A model generated the notes under the pieces. The model worked only from the letters and a program-made list of their open reading frames with translations. It was not told where the DNA came from and searched no databases. Made by a program: the position numbers and the translations under genes. This document shows, piece after piece, positions 47,351 to 58,733 of a DNA stretch of 64,000 nt. Numbering within the stretch: position 1 is the first letter of the stretch; each line of letters opens with the position of its first letter. The DNA is from Papio anubis (taxonomy: Eukaryota; Chordata; Mammalia; Primates; Cercopithecidae), in NCBI RefSeq assembly GCF_008728515.1, contig NC_044991.1:44534968-44598967 (forward strand), read 5' to 3'.

Positions 47351-47479
47351 GCCACTGTCCTTCCACAGGAAAGCATGTGAGCTGATACTTAATAATCCTA
47401 GCAATGAAAACAGTAATATAATGTTAAAGATCTAATACATAATTATAACCAGTGTAGTGAGGGTATGGTGAGATATTCA

Positions 47480-47645
47480 TTCACTTGCTCTCTGTTCATT
47501 CATAATTTTTGAGCATTCAGTAGTTATCGAAAATCTATTAGGGTCCAGGAACTTTCTAGGTCCTGGGGATATCAATACAGACCCAAACCCCTGCCCTCCT
47601 GGAGCTGACCTACCCAGTTAGTATGAGATGTACAGAGGCATAATT
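47480..47645 (-). mobile_element. L2 3' end
   Basis: tctaggtcctggggatatca and ctgccctcctggagctgacc match the reverse L2 3' region. Confidence 0.75.
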
Positions 47646-47689
47646 ATTCTGGGATAATAAATATATCAAGAGCCCTAAATATGTTCACG

Positions 47690-48085
47690 TACTTTAGTTC
47701 AGCAATTCTAGTCCTAGTAATTTATTCTACTCATCATGTAGCTATCTATAATGGAAAAAAAGGTTGGAAAAAACATAGTCCTAAAAATAGAGATCATCAA
47801 ATAATGTGTGGTACATTCACACAATGAAATTCGTAGCCATTAAAAGTCATACTTTTTAAAAAAGAAAGACAGAAAAATGCCCACCGCATAGTATTATGTG
47901 AAGAAGGCAGGACACAATACAGTATACAGGATGATTTGATTTTGATTTTTATTATCTAGGTAGCTAGCTGTTAGTAAAATCTGGAGAGAGATACACTGAG
48001 ATTTTAACAGTGATTGATGGTACTACAGGTTTAAAAATTTCCCAAAGTTTTCACAATGAACATGTATAACTTTTATAATGATGGT
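47690..48085 (+). mobile_element. L1-like 3' fragment
   Basis: aattctagtcctagtaattt, gtggtacattcacacaatga and gtagccattaaaagtcat resemble the end of an old L1. Confidence 0.5.
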
Positions 48086-48120
48086 GGAGGTAATTAGAAA
48101 AAGATGTTTTCTACCTACCT

Positions 48121-48303
48121 GTTTTTTTTGTTTGTCTGTTTGCTTTTGTTTTTAAAGAAGCAGAGTCTTGCTGTCACCCAGGCTGGAGTGCAGTGGTGTG
48201 ATCATATCCCATTGCAGCCTCAAACTCCTGGGCTCAAATAATCCTCCCATCTCAGCCTCCCAATTAGCTGAGATTATAGGAGGACGCTGCTGCGCCCAGC
48301 TAA
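48121..48303 (-). mobile_element. Alu monomer / truncated old Alu
   Basis: One reverse arm with old-type text (gcagcctcaaactcctgggc), ending tgctgcgcccagcta. Confidence 0.8.
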
Positions 48304-48629
48304 GAAAAAAACGTTTTCTAAAAAGTCTTCACCATCTTTCAAGAGCCAGCTCAAATGGGAAGAAAGAACCCTCCTTGTGTGCTGTTTTCTCCTCAGTCTG
48401 CACATTCTCCCAGGGCAGTTTCATCCAGCACTCCCCATCCTTCCCCCACCTCCAAGCAATCAATCAATCATGAAGTCCTATTGATTTCCCTCCTCCCTTT
48501 CAATCCTCATCCATAGTCTTCACTCCTGCACAGTCTGCCTCCACCTCTCCCCCTGGGCTCTTGTTACTCTAAATGTTCTATCTCCTTGATTCCATTCTCC
48601 ATCCTGTATCCAGAGAGATCATAGAGATC
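48304..48629. other. Intergenic, possible L2 body
   Basis: C/T-rich; catctttcaagagccagctc resembles L2. Nothing else was recognised. Confidence 0.35.
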
Positions 48630-48938
48630 ATATATATATATATATATATTTTTTGAGATGGAGTCTCACCCTGTCTCCCAAGCTGGAGGACAGTGATATA
48701 ATCTCGGCTCACTGCAAACTCTGCCTCCTGGGTTCAAGTGATTCTCCTGCCTCAGCCTCCCAAGTGCCTGGGATTACAGGCACCTGCCACCACTCCTGGC
48801 TAATTTTTGTATTTTTAGTAAATACAGGGTTTTGCCATGTTGGCCAGGCTGGTCTCGAACTCCTGACCTCAGGTGATCTGCCCACCTCGGCCTCCCAAAG
48901 TGCTGACATTACAGGTGTGAGCCACTGTGCCCAGCCCA
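48630..48938 (-). mobile_element. Full-length Alu with (TA)n at its tail
   Basis: A TA tract (48630-48650) adjoins a short T-run and a complete reverse Alu. Confidence 0.93.
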
Positions 48939-48994
48939 GAAAGATCTTTTTAAAAAAGAAATTGCTTGCCACTCCCTCAATTAAAACTCTTCAG

Positions 48995-49165
48995 TATTAG
49001 CCAGGTAGGGTGACTTGCACCTGCAGTCTCTCTCAGCCACTCAGGAGGCCAAGGCAGGGGAATCCCTTTTGAGCTGAGGAGTACCAGGCTGCAGTGAGCT
49101 ATGATTGTGCTCCTGCACTCCAGCCTGGGCCGCAGAGAAAGGCCCCATCTCTAGAACAAAAAGCC
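48995..49165 (+). mobile_element. Alu monomer-like (FLAM-type)
   Basis: ttagccaggtagggtgactt through ctccagcctgggccgcagag, a single arm without a second. Confidence 0.75.
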
Positions 49166-49654
49166 AAAAAGTCTTCAGTGATTGTACATTGCCTTCAGGA
49201 TAAGGTCAAACTCCCTGTACTAGTTCCAGTTCTCCCAGAAGCCGACCCCAGAATAAGAACTTGGGTGCTAGTGATTTACTTGGCTGGGAAGTACAGTGAG
49301 GGGAGGGATGGGAGAAAGACAAAGCAGTTTGAGTAGGTTTTGCATCCTCAAACCCCAGTCCCTATTTAGGTCTCATTAGTATGTGTGGCAAATATGCCTC
49401 CTTATTTCAGAGACTGAGACAAAACTAATGATTCTTAAAATCTAGTGTACATAAGAATCATCCAGAGAGCTGTTTTTAAAGTAGGATTTTTGGGTCCCTT
49501 GACAAGAATTCCAATTATTTGCAGACCTTCTCACCAAACTTTAAATGCAATTAATGGATCCTGTTTTCCTCAGGAACTCACTATTTGCAGTGGCAACCTC
49601 CTTTAAAATGAAGTTAGCCCTCTGTGTAATGATTTAAGAGTAATGGTTGTTTTC
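49166..49654. other. Intergenic, nothing recognised
   Basis: No feature beyond short L2-like words (gtcttcagtgattgtacatt). Confidence 0.35.
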
Positions 49655-50231
49655 TTTTTCTTTCTTTTTTTTTTTGGGGGGATAGATTCTTGCTTTGTCA
49701 CCAGGCTGGAGTGCAGTGGCATGATCTCACCTCTGCCTCCTGGGTTCAAGCGATTCTCCTGCCTCCACCTCCCGAATAGTCGGGACTACAGGCGTAAGCC
49801 AACACACCCAGCTAATTTTTGTATTTTTAGTAGAGGTGGGGTTTCACTGTGTTGGACAGGATGGTCTCGATCTCTTGACCTCATCATCTGCCCGCTTTGG
49901 CCTCCCAAAGTGTTGGGATTACAGGTGTGAGCCACGGCGCCCGGACTGTTTTCGCTCTCTCACCCAGGCTGGAGTGCAGTGGCATGATCTCTGCTCACTG
50001 CAACCTCCACCTCCCCCGCCTCCTGGGTTCAAACAATTCTCCTACCTCAGCCTCTCGAGTAGCTGGGATTACAGGTGACTGCCACCACACCTGGCTAATT
50101 TTTGTATTTTAGTAGAGACAGTGTTTCACCATGTTGGCCAGGCTGGTCTCAAAGTTCTGACCTCAGGTGATCTGCCTACCTGGGTCTCCCAAAGTGCTGG
50201 GATTACAGGTGTAAGCCACTGTGCCTTGCCT
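49655..50231 (-). mobile_element. Two fused Alus in tandem
   Basis: Reverse Alu 1 (49655-49945) joins reverse Alu 2 (49946-50231) without a poly(A/T) between them. One flanking duplication (gagtaatggttgtttt / gagtaatagtttttt) encloses both. Confidence 0.9.
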
Positions 50232-50276
50232 GTGAGTAATAGTTTTTTAATTCTTTGTATCTCCCTTCTCCCTCAG

Positions 50277-50298
50277 AACACACACACACACACACACG
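50277..50298. repeat. (CA)n microsatellite
   Basis: About ten CA units, then cgcaccc. Confidence 0.95.
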
Positions 50299-51164
50299 CA
50301 CCCCACTGCTTCTTTGGACTTGTTAGAAATAAGGAATGGGATCATTACCGAGCTATCTATATCTATCTCTTAGTGGTTTCCTTGACAACACTAAAGTTTG
50401 GAAATTACCATTTGTAAGGATCTAAATTCTTAGACCAGGAACTGCCTTCTCCAGATGGTCTAAGGATGGAAGACAAAGGGTTTATTAAGGGTTTATTCTT
50501 CTAGTGTTTATTCATTCACTTCTTCATTTATTCACTGTGTTTCCCAAAAGCCACTTGTCACTGCATGTAATTGCCTTTTATTAGATAAGTAAAAAGTGAT
50601 ACATATAAGCACTTAGGACAGTGCCTGGTCAATAGTAAGCATCTGAGTTATCTATTACTCCTTTATTCCATTAATTCTAAAATACATCTTTTTCCAAATT
50701 TTAACATCTCCAAAATCAGGATGCAATTTGCAGTCGAAGGCACTTAGAATTGAAGAGATACTGTATTGTTTATTGTTGTTTTCCTCCACTTGGCTGGAGG
50801 CCTCCTAATGGCTGAGATTTCTTCTCCTTATACCCCAGCTCCCGGCATGGTGTGGTTTGGGTGGAATGAACGAAAACATGGATGAAGGCTTTCCTGATAC
50901 CACCCGCTCCACCACACAAACAGCACTCACTTTCCTTGGAACTGGTAAGGCTCATGGTTAGACATCTTTTCTGGCACTTCTTATATTCTACCTTGAACTA
51001 TGGTTGAGTGCCCATGTCACCTTATACCAGTGTAACGAAGGCAGGGACCCTCTTCTATTTATCCAGGTATGAGCATTGCACAGTGCCTTCCACATGGGTG
51101 CCTCAATCAAAGTACTTTTGGTCCCAAGAAAAGGCACAATGTCAGCCTCCCCGTGGTCTCTAGT
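50299..51164. other. Intergenic, MIR trace
   Basis: About 50605-50670 has a MIR 3' trace (gacagtgcctggtcaatagt). The rest is unassigned. Confidence 0.35.
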
Positions 51165-51265
51165 CGGCTGGGCTGTGAGCTCTGGGAGGGCAGTGATCAG
51201 GTTCCTCTCATCTCTTGGTGTCCAGAGCTTTGTGTATAGTAGGTGCTCAATAAGTACTGAATGAA
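51165..51265 (+). mobile_element. L2 3' end
   Basis: gctctgggagggcagtgatc and agtaggtgctcaataagtac match the L2 3' terminus. Confidence 0.75.
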
Positions 51266-52554
51266 GAACTTGTCCACACCCACCCTGCTTCACTCCCAGC
51301 CCAGTCTGACACAACTTCCCTCTCTAATGTAAGTCCATCATGAAGTGTGCAATGACACACGTGTTTCCAGAACCAACACAACAGCAGCAGCAGCACTTCT
51401 TCAAAATTCCTGACTGCAACAGAGTGGTGGGGAGGTAAAAAGGGGTCTGTGATTCATGGAGAAGTTTTCTCTGCTCAGAAAACTCTTGCTCTGGAGCAGG
51501 GACTATAGCTCTTAAAACTCCCAATGCCAAATTTAATCAGAATCCCTGGCAGTGAGACCCAGGGAACAGTATTTTTTGTTTTTATTCTCAACACACAGCC
51601 CATGTTGAGGTCTATTGTAACCCGCAACACAGAAATTTGCTCTAAACAAATTCAATGTGGAGTGACTCTGGATTTTGTGAAGGACTCCTCACTGGAGGTC
51701 CTTGGAATGCAGAGCTCCCCAAGGGACCATGAGAACGTTCACACCTTTCTCTACACCTCCTGAGGAGGGCAGGTGCACTGTCTGGGACTGGGACTGAGCT
51801 GGGGTTGCGTAACTGTCAAGCCTGCCATGGATTTCTGGGCAAGACACGGGAACACCTATGTCCTCTCTCTCCACTCCTAGCTATGACCTCAAGCAAGTCA
51901 GTCCCTCTCTGTGGGACTCAATTTCCTTATTTGCACAAAAAGATTGCTCTAATGTCCTGCAGCTCAAAAGTTTTATAATTCACTCTAGCCTCTCAGGTGT
52001 TAAGAGGTGTTGTTATAGTTGTCTATACCAAAAATTTTTTTAAATCTTTTCATGTATGGCAAGAATAAAATTATTTTTTAGGCTGCGAGATTTGAATTCT
52101 TAGCTGTTTTTTGGCCACCTAATTAATTTCATCCAGCATTTGTACCTGTATCAATACAGAAACATTTACTTCCTGTTTTTTGAGGTGTGTGCTGGTGTGA
52201 AATGAATTATCCTAACTCGCATTTTCATTAATCAGAAAATAATTCCAGGTAAAGAGGAAGTGCCTCTAAAAGAAAATATGTTCGACCTTCACCTAATAAA
52301 GCATTAAAATGAATTTCTTATTTTTGAATTCTATTTAGATTTTGCCATAGAAGCAAAATAGCTGTCTGAGTCAAGTGGTTTATTCTTTTTTAAAAAGGGA
52401 CAGTGACTTTAAGCAGTACCTGTTTATTAATCAGTCTTCCAAGTGAGCAAGAGGCAATTGAATGTAGAACAAATGGTAAGCTAGCACTACAACAGCAGTC
52501 AATAATTTATCCTTAAAAGCTTCCCTGAAATTCATTCTGTCTAGAATAATAATA
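51266..52554. other. Intergenic, MIR trace only
   Basis: 51880-51970 has MIR-like text (aagcaagtcagtccctctct). Nothing else was recognised. Confidence 0.35.
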
Positions 52555-52965
52555 GGTAACATATCATGCTTATTATGTGCCAGGCACTGTTCTAACTGAA
52601 TGTATTATTAGCTCATTTGATCTTCACAACTGCCTTCCTGGGAGAATACTGTATCATCATCCCTCCTTTTTTTTTTTTTTTTTTTGAGACAGAGTCTTGC
52701 TGTGTTGCCCAGGCTAGAGTGCAGTGGCGTGATTTCAGCTCACTGCAACCTCCGCCTCCTGGGTTCAAGAGATTCTCCTGCTTTAGCCTCCTGAGTAGCT
52801 GCAATTACAGGTGTGTGCCACCATCTCAGACTTCCAGAGTACTGGGATTACAAGCATGAGCCACTGTGCCAGGCCCATCATCCTTCTGTTACAGAAGAGG
52901 AAGCTGAGGTAAAGTAACTTGTCCAAGACCATACAGCCAGTACTTAACCATTGCACTGACTGCCT
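52555..52965 (-). mobile_element. MIR split by an Alu
   Basis: tgtgccaggcactgttctaa and ttagctcatttgatcttcac lie before the Alu. gaggaagctgaggtaaagta and cttgtccaagaccatacag follow it. Together they make one reverse MIR. Confidence 0.8.
52668..52876 (-). mobile_element. Alu with internal deletion, nested in MIR
   Basis: T22 tail and right arm are intact, but about 95 bp around the linker and left arm are missing (accatctcagacttccagag). The flanks catcatccctcc / catcatccttct form the target duplication. Confidence 0.9.
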
Positions 52966-53086
52966 TGAGAAAGTTTATAAACAATTTTGTAGGTGAACAG
53001 ATTCTGATAACTGAATGTAGATTTTTCGAGAATTATTCAAATTATTTAACAAGCCTGTACAATGCCTAGCATTGTGCTGGGACTGA

Positions 53087-53789
53087 GTAATCCCAGCACT
53101 CTGAGGGGCTGAGGTGGGCGGATCACGAGGTCAGTGTCAGGCCTCTGAGCCCAAGCTAACATCCCCTGTGACTTGCACGTATATGCCCAGATGGCCTGAA
53201 GTAACTGAAGAATCACAAAAGAAGTGAAAATGCCCTGTCCCGCCTTAACCGATGACATTCCACTACAAAAGAAGTGAAAATGGCCGGTCCTTGCCTTAAG
53301 TGATGACATTACCTTGTGAAAGTTCTTTTCCTGGCTCACAGAGCTCTCCCACTGAGCACCTTGTGACCCCCAGTCCTGCCCACCAGAGAACAACCCCCCT
53401 TTGACTGTAATTTTCCTTTACCTACCCAAATCCTATAAAATGGCCCCACCCTTATCTCCCTTTGCTGACTCTCTTTTCGGACTCAGCCTGCCTGCACCCA
53501 GGTGATTAAAAAGCTTTATCGCTCGCACAAAGCCTGTTTGGTGGGCTCTTCACATGGACGTGCATGACAGGAGATCGAGACCACGGTGAAACCCCACCTC
53601 TACTAAAAATGCAAAAAATTGAGGGGGACGCGGTGGTGGGCGCCTGTGGTCCCAGCTACTCGGGAGGCTGAGGCAGGAGAATGGCTTGAACCCAGGAGGT
53701 GGAGCTTGCGGTGAGCCAAGATCACACCACTGCATTCCAGCCTGGGCGACAGAGCGAGAATGTCTCAAAAAAAAAAAAAAAAAAAAAAG
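53087..53789 (+). mobile_element. Alu split by a solo LTR
   Basis: A 5'-truncated Alu runs from gtaatcccagcactctgag to gatcacgaggtcag (53134). It resumes at ggagatcgagaccacggtg (53570) and ends with a long A-tail at 53789. The interruption is the LTR below. Confidence 0.92.
53135..53569 (+). mobile_element. Solo HERV-H LTR (LTR7 group)
   Basis: A 435 bp LTR with the canonical tgtcaggcctctgagccc start and a ...tgaca end. It has a TATA-like TATAAAA at 53434-53440 and an ATTAAA at 53505-53510 where a poly(A) signal is expected. A block of about 50 bp is duplicated in its 5' half (about 53214-53262 and 53264-53311). No viral genes are present. In the family, LTR7 copies can act as promoters in pluripotent cells; activity of this copy is unknown. 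Confidence 0.9.
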
Positions 53790-55054
53790 GTCTTGCATGA
53801 TGTTCCTTGATCAAAGGGTTACTGGACCATTAAGTCTGGACAATGTCCTAAAGTTTACCCTGCTTTGGGAGATTCAGAATTACTTTAAAGGTTCCGAGAA
53901 GCCTTACAGGAAAGATATCCACGTGCTTACCTCAGCTTCACTAACCACATTTACCTCTGGAAATTCTCCTCTCCATATCCTCTGCTCCACCTCTACTTCC
54001 TTTTGTAACACCTATAAATATAAGAGTTATTGTACCAAGCACTTAAGGCATCTAATGAGCTTGGCTTCCTAAGCCGAAGAAGTGTGATGCTTATTATCTG
54101 CTAAATGTTATACTGATGCTTTGAAGAACGGCTCTCATCTCACAGCAGCTGAGTAACTTAACAAAGGTATGTTAGTTACTGCTAGAAAGGGGATCCATTG
54201 GAGGGTGTGACTTCAGAACTCATGCTAATCCTAGCCACTACTCCACTGGGTCACCCTATATCTAACAACAGCTGAACATCTTGCCTGGATGGGAATCTAC
54301 CCTGCCCCATAGCATAATGCCGTCAGCTGTGCTGCAGGCCCTGCTTTGGCCTCACATCATGGTTCTAGTCTTGCTCTCTAAAGCCACGCCCTTCCCTGTC
54401 TCCCAGTCCCAGCAATTGTATTTCTGCCCCATCATTCACATGCATGTCTCTTTTTCCTTGGTACCCAGATCCCTGAGATAGGAGTCTAGCTTTGAATCTC
54501 AGTTGAGTGGTTGATCCTTAGAAGCTGCAGCTGAATGTGCCTGATGCTAACTGCCTGTCCTTCCCGTCTCCTGCTGTGCCGTGCTCACAGGGGTCATAGT
54601 GACTCTATCTGGGCTTTCCCTATGGCTGTTGGAACCCTGGTTATTGTAGTGTCAATGCTCGAGGAAGCTAAACAGTTAGCTGAAGAGGCAGAATTCATGA
54701 ACAGGAAACAATGTACAAAGTGCTAAAGGAAATGGAACTAACAAAAGTTCAAGATGGCCTGGGACAAAAAAGAAAAATAAACTTGAGCTGGATATGAAGG
54801 ATGACTGATCTTCCAGTAGAAGGGACCCAGAAGAGTTTGGAGTGCAGCCAGTTCTGTGGGGACAAGGATTCAAGAAAAGGGCTGAGCATGTGTTGGAGAC
54901 AGTGGGTGGAATCACCGGACTGGTTCTAATATGCTGGCTGGAGTGTACAAGGGTATGGTGGAATGGAGGATATGAAGAAAGGCTGGGAGCTCACAGAAGG
55001 TTTCTACTTCCAAAGAAGGCAGCATACTACAATAATTAATTGTACTGTTTCCTT
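53790..55054. other. Intergenic, nothing recognised
   Basis: No gene or repeat recognised. Confidence 0.4.
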
Positions 55055-55250
55055 CATATACAAGACTGAAGTCAAAACTGGCTCTGTCACTTATGTGACC
55101 TTGGAGAAGTCACAACCTAAGCGTGTTTCCTCAACTGACAAATGGGGACAATAGTACTAATATCTATCTCATAGGGAACTGAAGATGCAATGTGAATTGA
55201 GAATGGATATCTAAGGCTTAGCACATTGCCTGGTGAGAGCATAGTACAGG
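55055..55250 (+). mobile_element. MIR
   Basis: ctctgtcacttatgtgacct, caactgacaaatggggacaa and ttagcacattgcctggtgag match MIR along its length. Confidence 0.8.
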
Positions 55251-55652
55251 GAGCCTTCGAGAGGCTTTACCAATCCGTAACAACTGTGTGCAGGTTAAAA
55301 GAAGCTTCCTTTGTGGAGAACCATGAGTGTCCAGTTGGCTCCTCAGGAAATTACACGGACAACCTGACTTGGTTAGACTGCAGTACTTTCGTACCTGTTT
55401 CTTTACTTGGTCCTCCAGAGTGCTGCCACCTGAAGCCTGAGCATTTCCTGTTCTGCAGCCAGGACTTGTCACCTAGACAAGTAACTGGGAACTTTGTGCA
55501 AACGAAGGGACACTTCCCAAATGCTGAATGCTTGGTGCCTGTGAGAAAATGTCATCTTCTATGAAAAATATAGAAGGCTATCCATGCTGGATATATAAGG
55601 GTCTGGGGCCCTTCTTTGTGACCCAGAAACTTAAAATGAAAATGCATTCTTT
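55251..55652. other. Intergenic, nothing recognised
   Basis: The overlapping open frame 55226-55564 is unsupported. Confidence 0.4.
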
Positions 55653-55944
55653 GGCGGGGCACAGTGGCTCACGCCTGTAATCCCAGCACTTTGGGAGGCC
55701 GAGGCCTGCAGATCACCTGAGGTCAGGAATTCGAAACCAGCCTGGCCAACGTGGTGAAACGCTGTATCTACTAAAAATACAAAAATAAGCTGGGTGTGGT
55801 GGTGCAGGCCTGTAATTCCAGCTACTTGGGAGGCTGAGGCGGGAGAATCACTTGAACCCAGGAGGCGGAGGTTGCAGTGAGCCGAGATGGCACCACTGCA
55901 CTCCAGCCTGGGCGAGAGAGCCAGACTCCATCTCAAACAACAAA
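55653..55944 (+). mobile_element. Full-length Alu
   Basis: Complete Alu, CAACAAA tail, duplicated flank aaaatgcatt. Confidence 0.95.
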
Positions 55945-55954
55945 AAAATGCATT

Positions 55955-56048
55955 ATTGAGCTGGGCATCGTGGCACATGCCTGTAAGCCTACCTCCTTGG
56001 GAGGCTGAGGCAGAATTGCTTAAGCCCAAGAGTAAAAACAAAAAAAAC
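55955..56048 (+). mobile_element. Alu 5' fragment
   Basis: gagctgggcatcgtggcaca through gaggctgaggcagaattgct, then an A-rich end, directly after the previous Alu. Confidence 0.75.
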
Positions 56049-56434
56049 AACCCAGCATTCTCACTCACTTTTTAAAGATTAGGGGACCCAAGGTAAACCA
56101 TACTGTGCTTCCTGCTTAAGTCTTATCCTCAGGTGAAGTCAAAGTTTACTTTGAAGGGAAAAGAAGTTCCCAAAGGTCAACAGAGTCTGAGAAACTGTAA
56201 AGATGGGAGGGCTTCCTGTCCACTTTGCCTTGGGACCCAGGTTCTGGGGTCAAGCTGAAAAGCTCCTCTGAGATCATCCTGTCCAATGGCTCACAACCGT
56301 TTCCCACCTCTGACATGAGCTCCCTGTGGCTGTGACTCAACTACGGAGAGAAAGGTGGAAGTGTTGTTTGAAAAAGCCCTTCAGGAATGTGAAAGGCAGG
56401 CTTGTATCCTCCTTTGAGACTCACCAATTAGCAA

Positions 56435-56545
56435 ACCTGTAATTTTACAGCTGAAGATGTTGAGGTCAGAGAGATGGAGTCTGCCCCAGCATTAGGAACA
56501 GACAGGGCCAGCACTAAACTCAGACCACCTGACTCCCAGCCCCTG
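56435..56545 (-). mobile_element. MIR fragment
   Basis: ttttacagctgaagatgttg and ctaaactcagaccacctgac match reverse MIR. Confidence 0.6.
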
Positions 56546-56684
56546 ACCTTTCTTCGACTTTCATAGTCTTTTACGGCAAAGACTGGCAATTCTTCCTTTG
56601 GAATTCTCTCCCCAATCTCCCACTCACAATATGAGCACAAACACTCCTAATAGTACACCTGGTAAGTGCTCCTGATATTGTGCT

Positions 56685-56850
56685 CAATGCTTTGAGCACA
56701 ACCTCATGAGAGGCCCTGAGCCAGAACCACCTAGCTAACCCACTCAAATATCTTACCTACAGAAACTGAGATGATCAGTGTTTGTGGTTTAAGCAACTGT
56801 GTTTATGAGTAATTTGTTACACAGCAATAGATAACTGATATGCTATATAC
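56685..56850 (+). repeat. Left arm of 166 bp inverted duplication
   Basis: This stretch is the exact reverse complement of 57518-57683 except at one position (56778 G against 57590 T). Base i pairs with base 114368 minus i with no gap. The arms are 667 bp apart. Confidence 0.97.
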
Positions 56851-57517
56851 ATATTGATATATACATATATCACATATTGATACCACCAGACCTGTTCTCA
56901 CAGAACTAGCAACGGGCATCCTGGCTGCACACATGAGATTCCTGAATGAAGAGTCTAGACACTGGCTGGGTTACAATGGCCACTTTCAAAGTGTAAGCAA
57001 TTTACTTTTGCCTGGTTTTAGCAGTGGCTAACAATGCAGGATCAAGTCTGGCTTTAGAGAGCCCTTGCTATTTCCACATCCTTATACTCATTTGTGAGCC
57101 TGGTAACAAGTATGCAGTGTCAACAGTCCATCCTAATGAGCTGTTGCAACTCAACAGCTAGGGCAGAAGAGGACTGGCTGAGGAATCTGTGTGCAGTTGT
57201 GTAGCTCACTGAATTCTCATGGTCTTCCCAAATTCTCAGGTTTCATTTGAAAATTAACCCATCGAGGCTTCCAAAAAATTTATCCTAATATTCCCAGGAA
57301 ATAAAATTTGAGGCCTACTAAACTTAACTTGGGAAGTTAGTTCAATATATCATGGAATCAAATCTCCAGGCAAGAACATTTCAGGTCTGGTGTTCTCTGA
57401 GAACAAAAGTAATAGTTTACATTAACTTTACTTAATTGTAAATAAGCAGCCCATGTTTTATACTTAACAGTAACAACCCAGAATACCTTGCCCACCCTAA
57501 TACACCTCCTGAAGAGA

Positions 57518-57683
57518 GTATATAGCATATCAGTTATCTATTGCTGTGTAACAAATTACTCATAAACACAGTTGCTTAAACCACAAACATTGATCATCTC
57601 AGTTTCTGTAGGTAAGATATTTGAGTGGGTTAGCTAGGTGGTTCTGGCTCAGGGCCTCTCATGAGGTTGTGCTCAAAGCATTG
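57518..57683 (-). repeat. Right arm of 166 bp inverted duplication
   Basis: Partner of 56685-56850. This arm is embedded in its natural repeat context (57526 onward), so it is probably the source copy. The left arm lacks the rest of the element. Confidence 0.97.
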
Positions 57684-58020
57684 GCTGGGACCACAGTCAT
57701 CTGAAGTTTGACTGGGCCTGGAGAATTGCTTCCAGATGGCTCCTTCACATGGCTTTTGGCTGGAGGCCTCTGCTTCTCACTTCTAGGTCTTCTCCATGGA
57801 GTTGAGTGGCCTTACAATATGGCTGCTGGCTTTCCCCAGAGTGAATGATCCAACAGAGTAAGGAGGATGCAATGCCTTTTATTATCTAGTCTCAGAAGCG
57901 ACATACCATCCATTTGTTGGAAGGGAATCACTAAACTCAGCCTGTACTTAGAGGGATTGAAGTGTCCTGTCTTAAAGAGAAGCATGTCAAAAATTTGTGG
58001 ATAGGTTTTAAAACCACCAC
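57526..58020 (+). mobile_element. Medium-reiterated repeat, family unresolved (copy 3 of 3)
   Basis: catatcagttatctattgct, gtaacaaattactcataaac and cagttgcttaaaccacaaac match the opening of the copies at 28145 and 32985. It ends near ttttaaaaccaccac. Confidence 0.6.
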
Positions 58021-58446
58021 AGATGGCAAAGCATTATTTCCTTATTTGTTAACAATAACTTACCTGTGCTCACTCTACCTTCTAATATTTTCAGATTAAT
58101 GCTTTTTAAACCAGCATGGTAAAGTATCTGTCATGTATTCAGGTAGAGAATTAAAATATACCAATATCTGAAAAGGCAAGTCTGCTCATGATAAATTTCC
58201 TGAAGATTAATTTCACATCATTAACCACAACCCCTCCCCCAAAAAGCTCAAAATATTTCTTAAGCAAGAGAGGCCAATGGTAACTTACAAAGGAACAGAA
58301 TAATCATAACTGCATTAACTATCTTTCTTTTTGCCAAATATCTACTAATATTCACTTCTTTCCTTCACAGAAGCCAATCCATGGTAAAATACTTTTATTC
58401 CATTCCTACTTAAGGAATACATAATCAATATAAAAATTGTACATCC
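58021..58446. other. Intergenic, nothing recognised
   Basis: AT-rich, unassigned. Confidence 0.4.
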
Positions 58447-58733
58447 TTTTTTTTTGAGACGAGGGTCTTGCTGTTGCCCAGGCTGGAGTGCAGTGGTGCA
58501 ACAGCTTGTTGCAGCCTTGACCTCCTGGGCTCAAGCAATACTCCCACCTCAGCCTTCTGAGTAGCTGGGACCACAGTCATGTGCCACCATGCCTGGCTAA
58601 TTTTTCTTTTATTTGTAGAGACAGGGTTTCATCACGTTGCCCAAGCTGGTCTCAAACTCCTGGGCTCAAGCAATCCTCCCGCTTCAGTTTTCCAAAGTGC
58701 TGAGATCACAGGCGTGAGCCACTGCGCCTGGCC
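58447..58733 (-). mobile_element. Old Alu (J-like)
   Basis: Reverse Alu with cttgacctcctgggctcaag. The flanking duplication is attgtacat / actgtacat. Confidence 0.93.
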
